From: Leucothrix mucor DSM 2157
GTDB lineage: Bacteria; Pseudomonadota; Gammaproteobacteria; Thiotrichales; Thiotrichaceae
Direction of reading: 5' to 3'
Assembly (NCBI RefSeq): GCF_000419525.1
Contig: NZ_ATTE01000001.1
Coordinates: 2,872,501 to 2,936,500 of the forward strand
DNA length: 64,000 bases
Under the pieces are notes generated by a model. That model worked only from the letters and a program-made list of their open reading frames with translations. It made no database searches and was not told the origin of the DNA. The translations under genes were made by a program, and so were the position numbers. Of this stretch, positions 1 to 8,327 are shown piece by piece; positions within the stretch are counted from its first letter, which is position 1; each line of letters starts with the position of its first letter.

Positions 1-1388
1 AACGTTATCCCCTCCTCGGCAGTCATTTTATTTGATCCCCAAATAACCCGGTCATTTGCCAGATTAAACGCCGAAAGCTGAGTGCGGACCAAGAGCTCAT
101 CGGCACGAGCCATCAACTTGCGCCTAACGTCAGCTCGAATACTTCGTAACTCAGGGCTTTTATCTTCATGCGTCAAATGCCACAACGACAATGAAGAAGC
201 ATCTTTCCACTCATACAGTGAATAATCCTTCTCCGGTTCAAACGCCTGGATGTAATCCCTGTAAATTGCCTTTCCGGTTGTTAGATACAACTCGACAGCA
301 GCCGTGACTCGGTCATCGGTATCTGTTTCCAAATTTGCTTCAGTATCAGTTTTGGAGCTCAGGTAACTCCCAGAGCCAGTATCGTCTTCTTTCTTCCAAT
401 CAACACTTTGCTCTGGTTGAAACTTCAACCAATCCCATGCTTTCTCTGCTGCAACCAAATAACTATGAGCACGCTCAGGATCTTGCTTTCGGTATGCCCG
501 GGCAGCCAATGCCATACTGGCACTAAATTTCCCAGTTTCAGGTGATGAAACTCCATAGATATAACGAGGTTGCGTATCTTCATCCGGCGATATAACACTT
601 GGCCACTTTGCCCCTGACAATTTGCGATAAACCGCACCATCAGCACGCTGCATTTTGATCATCCAATCCAGTTCGTAGGCAACTTCATCCAACAAGTCTG
701 ACACTTTATTACCAGACTCCGGAATCCCTAACGCGCCATCCGGATAACGGTGTGGCGCTCTCAAGTACAAACTCAGTAAACGATTGACCGTCACCGAAGC
801 GGGAGCCAGATACTTTCCATAGTCGCCGGCATCATGCCAACCACCGACAGCATCTTGAAACTCACCACCTTTATTGACCTCATCATCACGTGCATAAACA
901 CCATCACTTAAGTGGCAGGCCTGATGTGACAATCCAGTCTCTTCATCCAATAATTCCACACCGCAACGCTGTAAGTAATAGCTACGTAACAATAGTCGAG
1001 TCGTATTCTCAAATGCTGTCTTACTAATACTGAAGCTGACGGAACGTAAATCACCACCTTCAAGATAATATTCACCAGGCTCGGTTACTTTACTGAAGTC
1101 TAATATTTGAGTTTGTATTCCCTTGCCACCGGACTGCGCCGGCTCAGGTGTAATCATTTGAATCGGATCGCCTGTTGATTTTTCTATCAGCGCTACAAAC
1201 TCGATCGAGGGCTCATTAATGATCATTGCACGCTTAGGCCAATCAGGGTGGTAACCGACCTGATTCAATACAATTGCGGCTTTCACCTCTTCGGCTTTTA
1301 CACTGGTGTGACTGCTAAGAACTAGCAGACTAAAAAGCATCAATTGAAGAAATAATGCGGGAAAATTTAAGTATTTTGTGCGATGCAT
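1..1388 (-). CDS. Secreted glycoside hydrolase family 9 (endoglucanase-like), 3' part cut by window edge
   Basis: An open frame runs without a stop from the ATG at 1388 to the left edge (462 codons seen). It begins with a signal peptide (residues about 1-32, Lys/Arg then a Leu-rich core ending near VKAEE). A stretch starting NQVGYHPDWPKRA follows, typical of the Ig-like CelD_N domain found at the front of many GH9 enzymes. The catalytic domain starts near residue 120, and GGWHDAGDYGKY at about 183-194 matches the GH9 nucleophile/base region: the two Asp of DAGD (186 and 189) position the water. GH9 enzymes cut beta-1,4-glucans by inversion. The C-terminal Glu acid region lies outside the window. 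The gene is monocistronic as far as visible. Family call is firm; substrate is inferred. Confidence 0.88.
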   Translation of the reverse strand, partial: MHRTKYLNFPALFLQLMLFSLLVLSSHTSVKAEEVKAAIVLNQVGYHPDWPKRAMIINEPSIEFVALIEKSTGDPIQMITPEPAQSGGKGIQTQILDFSKVTEPGEYYLEGGDLRSVSFSISKTAFENTTRLLLRSYYLQRCGVELLDEETGLSHQACHLSDGVYARDDEVNKGGEFQDAVGGWHDAGDYGKYLAPASVTVNRLLSLYLRAPHRYPDGALGIPESGNKVSDLLDEVAYELDWMIKMQRADGAVYRKLSGAKWPSVISPDEDTQPRYIYGVSSPETGKFSASMALAARAYRKQDPERAHSYLVAAEKAWDWLKFQPEQSVDWKKEDDTGSGSYLSSKTDTEANLETDTDDRVTAAVELYLTTGKAIYRDYIQAFEPEKDYSLYEWKDASSLSLWHLTHEDKSPELRSIRADVRRKLMARADELLVRTQLSAFNLANDRVIWGSNKMTAEEGIT

Positions 1389-1497
1389 GAATAAGCCTGA
1401 AATTAGAATGTGACGTCTGGTTGTTATACTTTTCAGCAGGCTATCATAGGAGCCCTATCCTTGGCTGAATAACACCGATAGGGTTTATTTCAGGCAT

Positions 1498-1528
1498 AAA
1501 AAAGCCCGACACATTGACCTGTCAGGCT
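1498..1528 (-). terminator. Rho-independent terminator of the aminotransferase gene
   Basis: Read on the minus strand, AGCCTGACA and TGTCGGGCT form a 9-bp stem with one G-U pair and an 8-base loop, followed by six T. It lies 23 bases past the aminotransferase stop codon and ends the aromatic operon. Confidence 0.85.
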
Positions 1529-1550
1529 AGATAAGCATGTTACGGCTAAA

Positions 1551-2744
1551 TTACGCGTCGCTGGAAACGGCTAATACCGCTTGGACAAAACGCTCAACAT
1601 TAGCTTCTTGCATACCGGCAATATTGAAACGGCTGTCACCGATAATATAAATCCCAAACTCCGTCTTCAGACGTTCAACTTGCTCTGGCGTCAGCCCTAA
1701 CAATGAGAACATGCCCCGATGTTCTGCGATGAAATCAAAACGATTGCCACCACTTTGCTTACGGAAACCTTCTGCTAACTGAGTGCGTAGACTTAGCATG
1801 CGCTCACACATGGCATCCAGCTCATTTTTCCATTGTTGACGTAGCTCGGCATCTTCCCAAATGATCCGCACTACTGCAGCGCCGTGATCTGGCGGCATTG
1901 AGTAAATCCCACGACCAATATTTTGCAGATGCGCATAGGCAACATTGGTGGTTTTCGCATCCGCGCCCATCGCAAAAGCACAACCAACGCGATCGCGGTA
2001 AATACCAAAGTTTTTGGAACAAGACACGGCGACCAACATCTCTTTCACCGTATCTGCAAATTTGCGCACGCCATAAGCATCCGCTTCCAAACCATCGCCA
2101 AAGCCTTGGTAAGCAATATCGAAAAATGGCAAGAAACCAGTCTCAGCAGCAATTTGCGCAACTTCATCCCACTGGGCATTGGTTAAATTAGCTCCAGTCG
2201 GGTTATGACAACAGCCATGCAGCACAACCACATCATCCGGACCGAGAGTCCGCAACTTGGCCGTCATCGCTTCAAAGTTGACTGTGCAAGTCTCAGGGTC
2301 AAAATAAGGGTATTCACCAATTTCAACCTGACCGGTTTTCAGCAATGCATAATGGTTGGGCCAAGTGGGGCCACTTAACCACACTCTAGCATTTGGACGC
2401 ATACGCCCCATCAACTCAGCCAGCACGCGCAGCGCACCACTTCCACCCGGCGCTTGAATACCGTTAATACGGTCATTTGAAACCGCATCTTCACCAAACA
2501 CAATTGCCTTCATCGCCTGGTTGTAACCTAAGTCACCCGCCAAGCCCACATACGTCTTGGTTTTTTCTTCATCCAACAGACGCTTTTCAGCCGTCTTAAC
2601 TGAGTCCAGAATAATCGTTTCGCCACGGTCATTCATATACACACCAATACCGAGGTTCATTTTATCAACTCGGGTATCGTCTTTATAAGGAGCCATTTGT
2701 GCAAGGATTGCATCGGGCTTTGGCGGAGTTAGTGTCTCAAACAT
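1551..2744 (-). CDS. Aspartate/aromatic aminotransferase (class I, AspC/TyrB family)
   Basis: A 397-residue PLP enzyme of the AspC/TyrB subgroup, near the usual length. It opens with FETLTPPKPDAILAQM, typical of the family, and has NPTGANLT around residue 180 and the PLP-lysine motif SCSKNFGIYRDRVG near 244. It transfers the amino group between aspartate or an aromatic amino acid and 2-oxoglutarate. Its position at the end of gyrA-serC-pheA-tyrA-aroA suggests it supplies the last transamination to tyrosine and phenylalanine, a place held by a HisC-type aminotransferase in pseudomonads. A TATACT box about 45 bases upstream hints at its own promoter. Aspartate versus aromatic preference cannot be settled from sequence. 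Confidence 0.9.
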   Translation of the reverse strand: MFETLTPPKPDAILAQMAPYKDDTRVDKMNLGIGVYMNDRGETIILDSVKTAEKRLLDEEKTKTYVGLAGDLGYNQAMKAIVFGEDAVSNDRINGIQAPGGSGALRVLAELMGRMRPNARVWLSGPTWPNHYALLKTGQVEIGEYPYFDPETCTVNFEAMTAKLRTLGPDDVVVLHGCCHNPTGANLTNAQWDEVAQIAAETGFLPFFDIAYQGFGDGLEADAYGVRKFADTVKEMLVAVSCSKNFGIYRDRVGCAFAMGADAKTTNVAYAHLQNIGRGIYSMPPDHGAAVVRIIWEDAELRQQWKNELDAMCERMLSLRTQLAEGFRKQSGGNRFDFIAEHRGMFSLLGLTPEQVERLKTEFGIYIIGDSRFNIAGMQEANVERFVQAVLAVSSDA

Positions 2745-2825
2745 AATGAACTCTGTTTATGGTCAGTCGTAAGGCTAAGTATACGTAAATTCGGGCTAGC
2801 GAATACAGCATTTCCGCCCAGAAAA

Positions 2826-3845
2826 TTAGTTTGCTTTGCGTTTGCCGCCAATGCTGGCAACAAACATTAAGGCACAGAATAATGACACTAAAGCACTGAG
2901 GATTAGCTCAATGGTCAGACGTAACATTTTCACTCCTCGAACCGCACCTTTTCCCAGTAAACGGAAGATGCCGGTCGTCTGTACACCATAGCGCTGAGTG
3001 ACCCGATGCAGTCGGCTTAAATCTTGCGTGTTATCAACATATTTCAGCAAATTGACACTGTCGGCTACTGAAGTGCTTTTGCGAATATCGTTGGCTTGCC
3101 CTGCGATAGCACTTAATCTATTAGCGGCTTGCGGGTTATACATTTGTTTGGCAATTCGGGGAATCGAACTCAAGCTTGCGCCCTTTACCTGAGTGAAAAA
3201 GGCATCCCAGTTAAATACTCGGCCGGCAATATGTGTCAACTCATCACGAAAGCCCCGTGTCAGTCGATTCATTTTAGTGGCCAGCTTTAAGGTGGATGCG
3301 CCTGCTTTTACCGGAGCTGCAAAGCCTGCCGAGCCAATGGTCGCAGCGGTCAACCCAACACCAACCCCCGCTAAGGATGTGACTAGTTGATTAATCGGTA
3401 AGCCTTGCTGATATCGCCCATACTGCTCATTTAAATCACGCACATCCCCAACAACGGTAAAATCAGCGACTAGAGCACCCGCCACACCGGAGGCTTCCTG
3501 CCCCTTTCCTGAAATAAAGCCATCGGCAAAGCCACTGACCTGACGAACAAGTCTGGAGGTAGTGGTGTCGTGCTGAATGAGATATTGCTGGTAGGCGGGA
3601 TAATCAAGCGGGTGGTTAAACTGTTGAGCGGTGGTGAGTAGCGAGCGAGCTTCGTCAAATTGCTCATCGCGTAACGCGGTATCGATTTCAGTTTTGATTT
3701 GCTGAGTGCTGACCTGAGTGGCAAGCATCTTATCAATGTCAGGCGCTTTAAAGTCGTAATCCCAATACTCGGCAATACTTAACACTCCGAGCACAAATCC
3801 GGCCAGCCAGACAAGCATGAATAATTGCCGGATCAGGGATAACAT
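2826..3845 (-). CDS. Unrecognised membrane protein with Gly/Ala-rich hydrophobic core
   Basis: A 339-residue protein I do not recognise. An N-terminal hydrophobic segment (about 7-27) could be a signal anchor, and another near 310-332 ends in a basic tail, so both ends may sit in the membrane. Residues 120-190 are Gly/Ala-rich and contain ADFTVVGDVRDL. That phrase resembles the D-x-x-P-x-V-G-D-x-K-D motif in hydrophobic pre-toxin segments of polymorphic toxins; this is a likeness only. It sits 56 bases after aroA and 81 before the aminotransferase, same strand, so it may be co-transcribed with aromatic biosynthesis genes without sharing their function. Confidence 0.75.
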   Translation of the reverse strand: MLSLIRQLFMLVWLAGFVLGVLSIAEYWDYDFKAPDIDKMLATQVSTQQIKTEIDTALRDEQFDEARSLLTTAQQFNHPLDYPAYQQYLIQHDTTTSRLVRQVSGFADGFISGKGQEASGVAGALVADFTVVGDVRDLNEQYGRYQQGLPINQLVTSLAGVGVGLTAATIGSAGFAAPVKAGASTLKLATKMNRLTRGFRDELTHIAGRVFNWDAFFTQVKGASLSSIPRIAKQMYNPQAANRLSAIAGQANDIRKSTSVADSVNLLKYVDNTQDLSRLHRVTQRYGVQTTGIFRLLGKGAVRGVKMLRLTIELILSALVSLFCALMFVASIGGKRKAN

Positions 3846-3858
3846 AATTTTTTAGAAG

Positions 3859-3896
3859 CACTCTGCGACTGAAAAGTTCATCCGCAGAGTGTTTTT
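3859..3896. terminator. Hairpin downstream of aroA with T-run on the plus strand
   Basis: CACTCTGCG (3859-3867) and CGCAGAGTG (3883-3891) make a perfect 9-bp stem with a 15-base loop, followed by five T on the plus strand. Both flanking genes are on the minus strand, where the tail is only CTTCT. It may end minus transcription weakly or block antisense transcription entering aroA. A third copy of ACTCTGCG lies inside the aroA stop region (3903-3910) and could compete for pairing. Confidence 0.5.
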
Positions 3897-3901
3897 ACCA
3901 T

Positions 3902-5209
3902 TTACTCTGCGCTTACCTGCAAGCCAACACCGGATGCCAGTGTGACAAAGCCAGGGAATGAAGTATCAACATTAGCACAATTTCGGATTGTCAGCGGTGC
4001 TGTTGCACGCAAAGAAGCAATTGAAAATGCCATTGCAATACGGTGATCGCCATGACTCTCTACTTCGCCGCCACCAATCGTACCGCCATTAATGACGATA
4101 CCATCTGGCGTCGGCTGCGCATCCACACCACAAATAATCAAGCCATCAGCCATTACCTGAATGCGGTCACTTTCCTTAACTCGAAGTTCTTCTGCGCCAG
4201 TCAATATGGTTTGACCTTCTGCGCAAGCGGCAGCCACAAACAATACTGGGAACTCATCAATCGCTAACGGGACTAAATTTTCAGGAATATTGATCCCTTT
4301 CAGCTTAGCTGAGCGAATACGAATATCAGCCACTGGCTCACCACCAGCCTCGCGCTCGTTTAGCACTTCAATATTGGCACCCATTAAGCGCAAAATATCG
4401 ATAACACCGGTACGGGTTGGATTGATCCCTACGTGCTCCAGCGTCAGGTCAGAACCTTCAGCGATGCTAGCACCTACCATAAAGAATGCTGCGGATGAAA
4501 TATCAGCTGGTACATCAATGCTGCAAGCGGTCAATTTACCGCCGCCTTGCAAACTCATGTGATTGCCAGTAGTTTTTACATCGTAACCAAAGCCACGCAA
4601 CATACGCTCTGTATGATCACGCGTAATTGCAGGCTCACTGACAGAGGTTTCGCCATCGGCATACAAACCCGCCAGTAAAACTGCTGACTTGACTTGGGCG
4701 CTCGCCATGGGCAAATCGTAGTGGATACCTTTTAACTGGCTACCGCGTTGAATCTTTAGCGGTGGCGTACCATCGCTTTCAGTCTCAATAGCCGCGCCCA
4801 TCTCTGACAAAGGCTGCGTGATACGACGCATTGGACGGCCATTTAATGACTCATCACCAAACAGGGTCACTTCAAAATCTTGCCCAGCCAACAAACCCGC
4901 CATCAAACGCATTGCCGTACCGGAGTTACCCATATCTAAAGCAGCAGTTGGTGCCTTCAAGCCGTGCATACCGACGCCTTTAATCACGACGCGCCCTGCT
5001 TCAGGCCCTTCGATTTCCACACCCATTTGGCGGAAGGCTTTCAGAGTTGCCATGCAATCTTCGCCATTTAAGAAGCCACTGACTTCGGTGGTGCCGTCAG
5101 CAATCGATCCCAACATAATGGAACGATGAGACATAGATTTATCACCCGCAACACGCAGGGTTCCGCTCAGGCTGCCGCCGGGCTGTGCAATAAAGGTAAC
5201 TTGGGACAT
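3902..5209 (-). CDS. aroA: 3-phosphoshikimate 1-carboxyvinyltransferase (EPSP synthase)
   Basis: 435 residues, normal for AroA. It joins shikimate-3-phosphate and phosphoenolpyruvate to give EPSP, the sixth step of the shikimate pathway, in the cytoplasm. Visible family signatures are SLSGTLRVAGDKSMSHRS at the N-terminus, LDMGNSGTAMRLMAGLLAG around residue 91, LFGDESLNGRPMRRI near 117, and RVKESDRI near 346. It follows tyrA with an 8-base gap on the same strand, so the pair is almost certainly co-transcribed. GNSGTAMR is the Gly-Ala form found in many glyphosate-tolerant (class II) enzymes, but tolerance cannot be read from this alone. Confidence 0.97.
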   Translation of the reverse strand: MSQVTFIAQPGGSLSGTLRVAGDKSMSHRSIMLGSIADGTTEVSGFLNGEDCMATLKAFRQMGVEIEGPEAGRVVIKGVGMHGLKAPTAALDMGNSGTAMRLMAGLLAGQDFEVTLFGDESLNGRPMRRITQPLSEMGAAIETESDGTPPLKIQRGSQLKGIHYDLPMASAQVKSAVLLAGLYADGETSVSEPAITRDHTERMLRGFGYDVKTTGNHMSLQGGGKLTACSIDVPADISSAAFFMVGASIAEGSDLTLEHVGINPTRTGVIDILRLMGANIEVLNEREAGGEPVADIRIRSAKLKGINIPENLVPLAIDEFPVLFVAAACAEGQTILTGAEELRVKESDRIQVMADGLIICGVDAQPTPDGIVINGGTIGGGEVESHGDHRIAMAFSIASLRATAPLTIRNCANVDTSFPGFVTLASGVGLQVSAE

Positions 5210-5217
5210 AGGGCTCT

Positions 5218-6084
5218 CTAAGATTGATTCTTCATGTACGCATCACGTACCGATTTTGCATGACTAAATACGTCCAGAATGCCATCACTGTCGGCACCTG
5301 CAACTTGATCACGCAGTTGTTGTAAATTTTCCTGAAAATACTCGATGGACTCCAAAATGGCATCACGATTTTCTAGACAGATATCTCGCCACATCACCGG
5401 ATCGCTGGAGGCAATGCGGGTAAAGTCACGAAAACCACCAGCTGCGTAATGAAAAATCGCATCCGAGGCTTTGGAGTGTGACAAGGTATCCACTAAGGCA
5501 AAGGCTAGAACATGGGGTAAGTGACTTGTGGCTGCCAGCACTTTATCGTGCTTTAACACATCCATACTCTCAACTGCAGCGCCGCTGGCTTGCCACATTT
5601 GTGTGACTCTTTGCTCAGCTTCGGGGTCCGTTTCAGGCAGTGGCGTCACGATCACCTTATGCTTTGCATACAAGTCAGGAATCGCTGCTTCCACACCACT
5701 TTGCTCACGACCTGCAATCGGGTGAGCAGGCACAAAACACGGTGGGATTTCACCAAACACTTCACGTGCTGCAGCTACAACACTGGCTTTGGAGCTGCCA
5801 GCATCGGTAATGATAGCGCCAGGTTCGGTATGCCCTTTGATTGATAGCAGCACAGAGCGCATTGCGCCCATCGGAACGGCCAGCAATATCATGTCTGCGC
5901 CTTTAACGGCTTCAACTGGGTCCAGCGTGTAACTATCAACCACGCCCAATTCACAAGCGCGTTTCAAATTGGCTTCATCGCGACTGCAACCAACAATCTG
6001 CTCGCAATAGTGTTGCTGCTTTAAAGCCAGAGCCAAAGAACCACCAATTAAGCCAACACCAAATATAGCCAGTTTCTTAATCAT
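5218..6084 (-). CDS. tyrA: Prephenate/arogenate dehydrogenase
   Basis: 288 residues, a stand-alone TyrA without a fused chorismate mutase. It starts with a Rossmann nucleotide-binding motif (FGVGLIGGSLA, residues 8-18). It carries the prephenate dehydrogenase core with PAHPIAGREQSGVEAA near 121, and the His of PAHP and the TSHLPHVLAFAL block near 188 are catalytic or substrate-binding in this family. It oxidatively decarboxylates prephenate (or arogenate) on the way to tyrosine. Nine bases separate it from pheA and eight from aroA. In pseudomonads the homologous protein is fused to AroA; here the two remain separate. Confidence 0.95.
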   Translation of the reverse strand: MIKKLAIFGVGLIGGSLALALKQQHYCEQIVGCSRDEANLKRACELGVVDSYTLDPVEAVKGADMILLAVPMGAMRSVLLSIKGHTEPGAIITDAGSSKASVVAAAREVFGEIPPCFVPAHPIAGREQSGVEAAIPDLYAKHKVIVTPLPETDPEAEQRVTQMWQASGAAVESMDVLKHDKVLAATSHLPHVLAFALVDTLSHSKASDAIFHYAAGGFRDFTRIASSDPVMWRDICLENRDAILESIEYFQENLQQLRDQVAGADSDGILDVFSHAKSVRDAYMKNQS

Positions 6085-6093
6085 TGATTGCGC

Positions 6094-7221
6094 CTACAGA
6101 ATGGCTTTGGCGTAAGAGCCAAGCACACGCACGTATTCCGCTTCAGCTTGTAACTCAGCCATGGCAGCCTGCATCGACTCACTCGCAATATGACCGTTTA
6201 AGTCCATAAAGAAGAAGTAATCCCAATGCGTATCCGGTGCTGGTCGTGACTCAATGCGAGTCATATCCAAACCGTGGCGCATTAGTGGCTCTAATAGATG
6301 ATACAAAGCACCCGAGCGGTTATGTGTGGAAATCAGAATCGACGTACGATCGTTGCCACTGGGTGGCACTTCTTCCTTACCAATCACTAAGAAGCGCGTC
6401 ACGTTATTGGGTGAGTCTTCAATGTGTGGCGATACAATTCCCAAATCATACAATCGAGCTGCGTTTTCACCAGCAATCGCTGCTGCAGTGCTATCTTGCG
6501 CAGCCAATCGAGCGGCCTCTGCATTACTAGCAACGGCAATTCTTGCAAGATCAGGGTAATTGCGATCCAACCAATCGCGGCACTGCATCAATGATTGTTC
6601 ATGTGAATAAATGCGCGTAATACCGCTCATATTGCGGCTTTTACTCATTAAATTCTGGTGAATAGCCAAGTGAATCTCGCCACAAATTTTCAATGGTGAA
6701 TTAACAAAGCGATCTAAGGTATGGGAGATTATGCCGCCAGTTGAGTTTTCAATTGGCACCACACCATAATCGGCGGTACCTGCTTCAACTTCACGGAACA
6801 CTTCTGGAATCAGCGCAAATGGCACGGTCGCAACCGCTTGGCCAAAATGCTTCTGTGCGGCTGACTCGGTAAAAGTACCCGGTGGACCCAAATAGGCCAC
6901 CTTAATCTGCTGCTCTAAAGCCAGACAGGATGAGATAATTTCACGGAAAATAGCCGTAACGCGCTCATCTTGTAGTGGACCTTTATTGGTCTCACTCACA
7001 CGACGTAAAATTTGTGCTTCACGCTCTGGGCGGTAAAACTTAATATTCTGTTCGCCGGCTTCACGCTTCGTGGTCGCGACTTCTTCAGCACAGTTAGCCC
7101 GCGCACTTAAGAGATCTAAAATCTGCGTATCGATCGAATCAATACGCTCACGAATCGCGCCTAATTTTTCGGTGATTTCCTGCTCGATAGCAGCCTGTTC
7201 CGGATTCAGCTCGTCACTCAT
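6094..7221 (-). CDS. pheA: Bifunctional chorismate mutase / prephenate dehydratase (P-protein)
   Basis: 375 residues. An AroQ-type chorismate mutase domain lies at about 18-100 (IRERIDSIDTQILDLLSARA). The prephenate dehydratase domain covers about 107-285, with GPPGTFTESAAQKHFG and IENSTGGIISHTLD. A C-terminal ACT domain covers about 296-375, where SRPAPDTHWDYFFFMD is the usual phenylalanine-binding ESRP region, so feedback inhibition by phenylalanine is expected. It converts chorismate to phenylpyruvate. The ATG overlaps the serC stop by four bases (ATGA), indicating translational coupling. Confidence 0.96.
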   Translation of the reverse strand: MSDELNPEQAAIEQEITEKLGAIRERIDSIDTQILDLLSARANCAEEVATTKREAGEQNIKFYRPEREAQILRRVSETNKGPLQDERVTAIFREIISSCLALEQQIKVAYLGPPGTFTESAAQKHFGQAVATVPFALIPEVFREVEAGTADYGVVPIENSTGGIISHTLDRFVNSPLKICGEIHLAIHQNLMSKSRNMSGITRIYSHEQSLMQCRDWLDRNYPDLARIAVASNAEAARLAAQDSTAAAIAGENAARLYDLGIVSPHIEDSPNNVTRFLVIGKEEVPPSGNDRTSILISTHNRSGALYHLLEPLMRHGLDMTRIESRPAPDTHWDYFFFMDLNGHIASESMQAAMAELQAEAEYVRVLGSYAKAIL

Positions 7222-8300
7222 ACACTCGTCCGCTCAAACTCTTTCATGAAAGCAATCAGGGCATCGACGCCAGCTTCGGGCATCGCATTATAAATACTCG
7301 CGCGCATACCACCCAACAAACGATGTCCTTTCAGATTCACCAATTGATGTGCGGCTGCTTCCTGCATAAAGGCCTGCTCACGTGCCGCATCACCTAATAA
7401 GAAGGTGACATTCATCCATGAGCGACTGTCTTTAGCGACCACATTGCGGTAGTAATCAGATTGATCGATGAAGTCGTATAGCTTGCTGGCTTTGCGCTGG
7501 TTTAATGCGGCCATCGCATCCAAACCACCCTGCTGCTTTAACCACTCAAACACCAAGCCCGCCAGATACCAACTGTAAGTCGGCGGCGTGTTGTACATCG
7601 AATCGTTTTTGGCATAGACCTCATAATCAAACATGGTCGGCGTTGCAGGTCGGGCGTGACCAATCAAATCATCGCGCACAATGACAATGGTTAGGCCTGC
7701 GGGCCCGATGTTCTTTTGTGCACCTGCATAAATCAAACCAAACTGACTAACATCCACCGGACGCGCCAGAATATTGGATGACATATCACAAACCAATGGC
7801 ACGCCATTCGCTTCGGGTACTTGATGGAACTCAACACCAGCGATGGTTTCATTCGCGGTGTAATGCAGATAAGCCGCGTTTTTATCGCATTGCCAATCTG
7901 AAAAATCAGGCACTTGCATATAGGACTGCGCTTCACTGCTGGCAGCAACACGAACATCACCCAAAATACGGGCTTCGTTAATTGCTTTCTCAGCCCAAAT
8001 ACCGGTGTCGATATAATCGGCAGAGCCACCGAGCGGCAATAAATTCATTGGCACCATTGCAAACTGGCTAGTCGCGCCACCCTGCATGAACAGGACTTTA
8101 TAGTTCGCCGGAATCTTCAGCAGTTCACGAAGATCTGCCTCCGCTTTCTCGGCAATACCAATATAGTCTTTACCGCGATGGCTCATTTCCATCACAGACA
8201 TGCCCGTGCCATGCCAATCCAGCATTTCCTCACGGGCCTGTTCCAGTACGGCTTCCGGCAATACTGCCGGACCCGCACTAAAGTTATAACAGCGGCTCAT
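7218..8300 (-). CDS. serC: Phosphoserine aminotransferase
   Basis: 360 residues, standard length. YNFSAGPAVLPEAVLEQA at the start and the PLP-lysine region YAGAQKNIGPAGLTIVIVR near 192-210 identify SerC. It makes phosphoserine from 3-phosphohydroxypyruvate and also serves pyridoxine synthesis. An AGGA sits six bases before the ATG. It lies 27 bases after gyrA and overlaps pheA by four bases, the conserved gyrA-serC-pheA order of Pseudomonas-like bacteria. Confidence 0.97.
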   Translation of the reverse strand: MSRCYNFSAGPAVLPEAVLEQAREEMLDWHGTGMSVMEMSHRGKDYIGIAEKAEADLRELLKIPANYKVLFMQGGATSQFAMVPMNLLPLGGSADYIDTGIWAEKAINEARILGDVRVAASSEAQSYMQVPDFSDWQCDKNAAYLHYTANETIAGVEFHQVPEANGVPLVCDMSSNILARPVDVSQFGLIYAGAQKNIGPAGLTIVIVRDDLIGHARPATPTMFDYEVYAKNDSMYNTPPTYSWYLAGLVFEWLKQQGGLDAMAALNQRKASKLYDFIDQSDYYRNVVAKDSRSWMNVTFLLGDAAREQAFMQEAAAHQLVNLKGHRLLGGMRASIYNAMPEAGVDALIAFMKEFERTSV

Positions 8301-8327
8301 AAACCATCCTGTTTGATTTGTCTAAAC

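Noticed and set aside
335-646. Two small frames of 63 and 73 codons inside the left-edge region
   Set aside because: They lie within the GH9 coding sequence in other frames.
1453-1483. CCCTATC/GATAGGG inverted repeat as a plus-strand terminator
   Set aside because: No plus-strand gene precedes it, the loop is 17 bases and the tail is TTTATTT; it is more likely part of the GH9 promoter region or chance.
3858-3910. Three copies of ACTCTGCG after aroA as a mobile-element terminal repeat
   Set aside because: No transposase, no target duplication; two copies simply form a hairpin.
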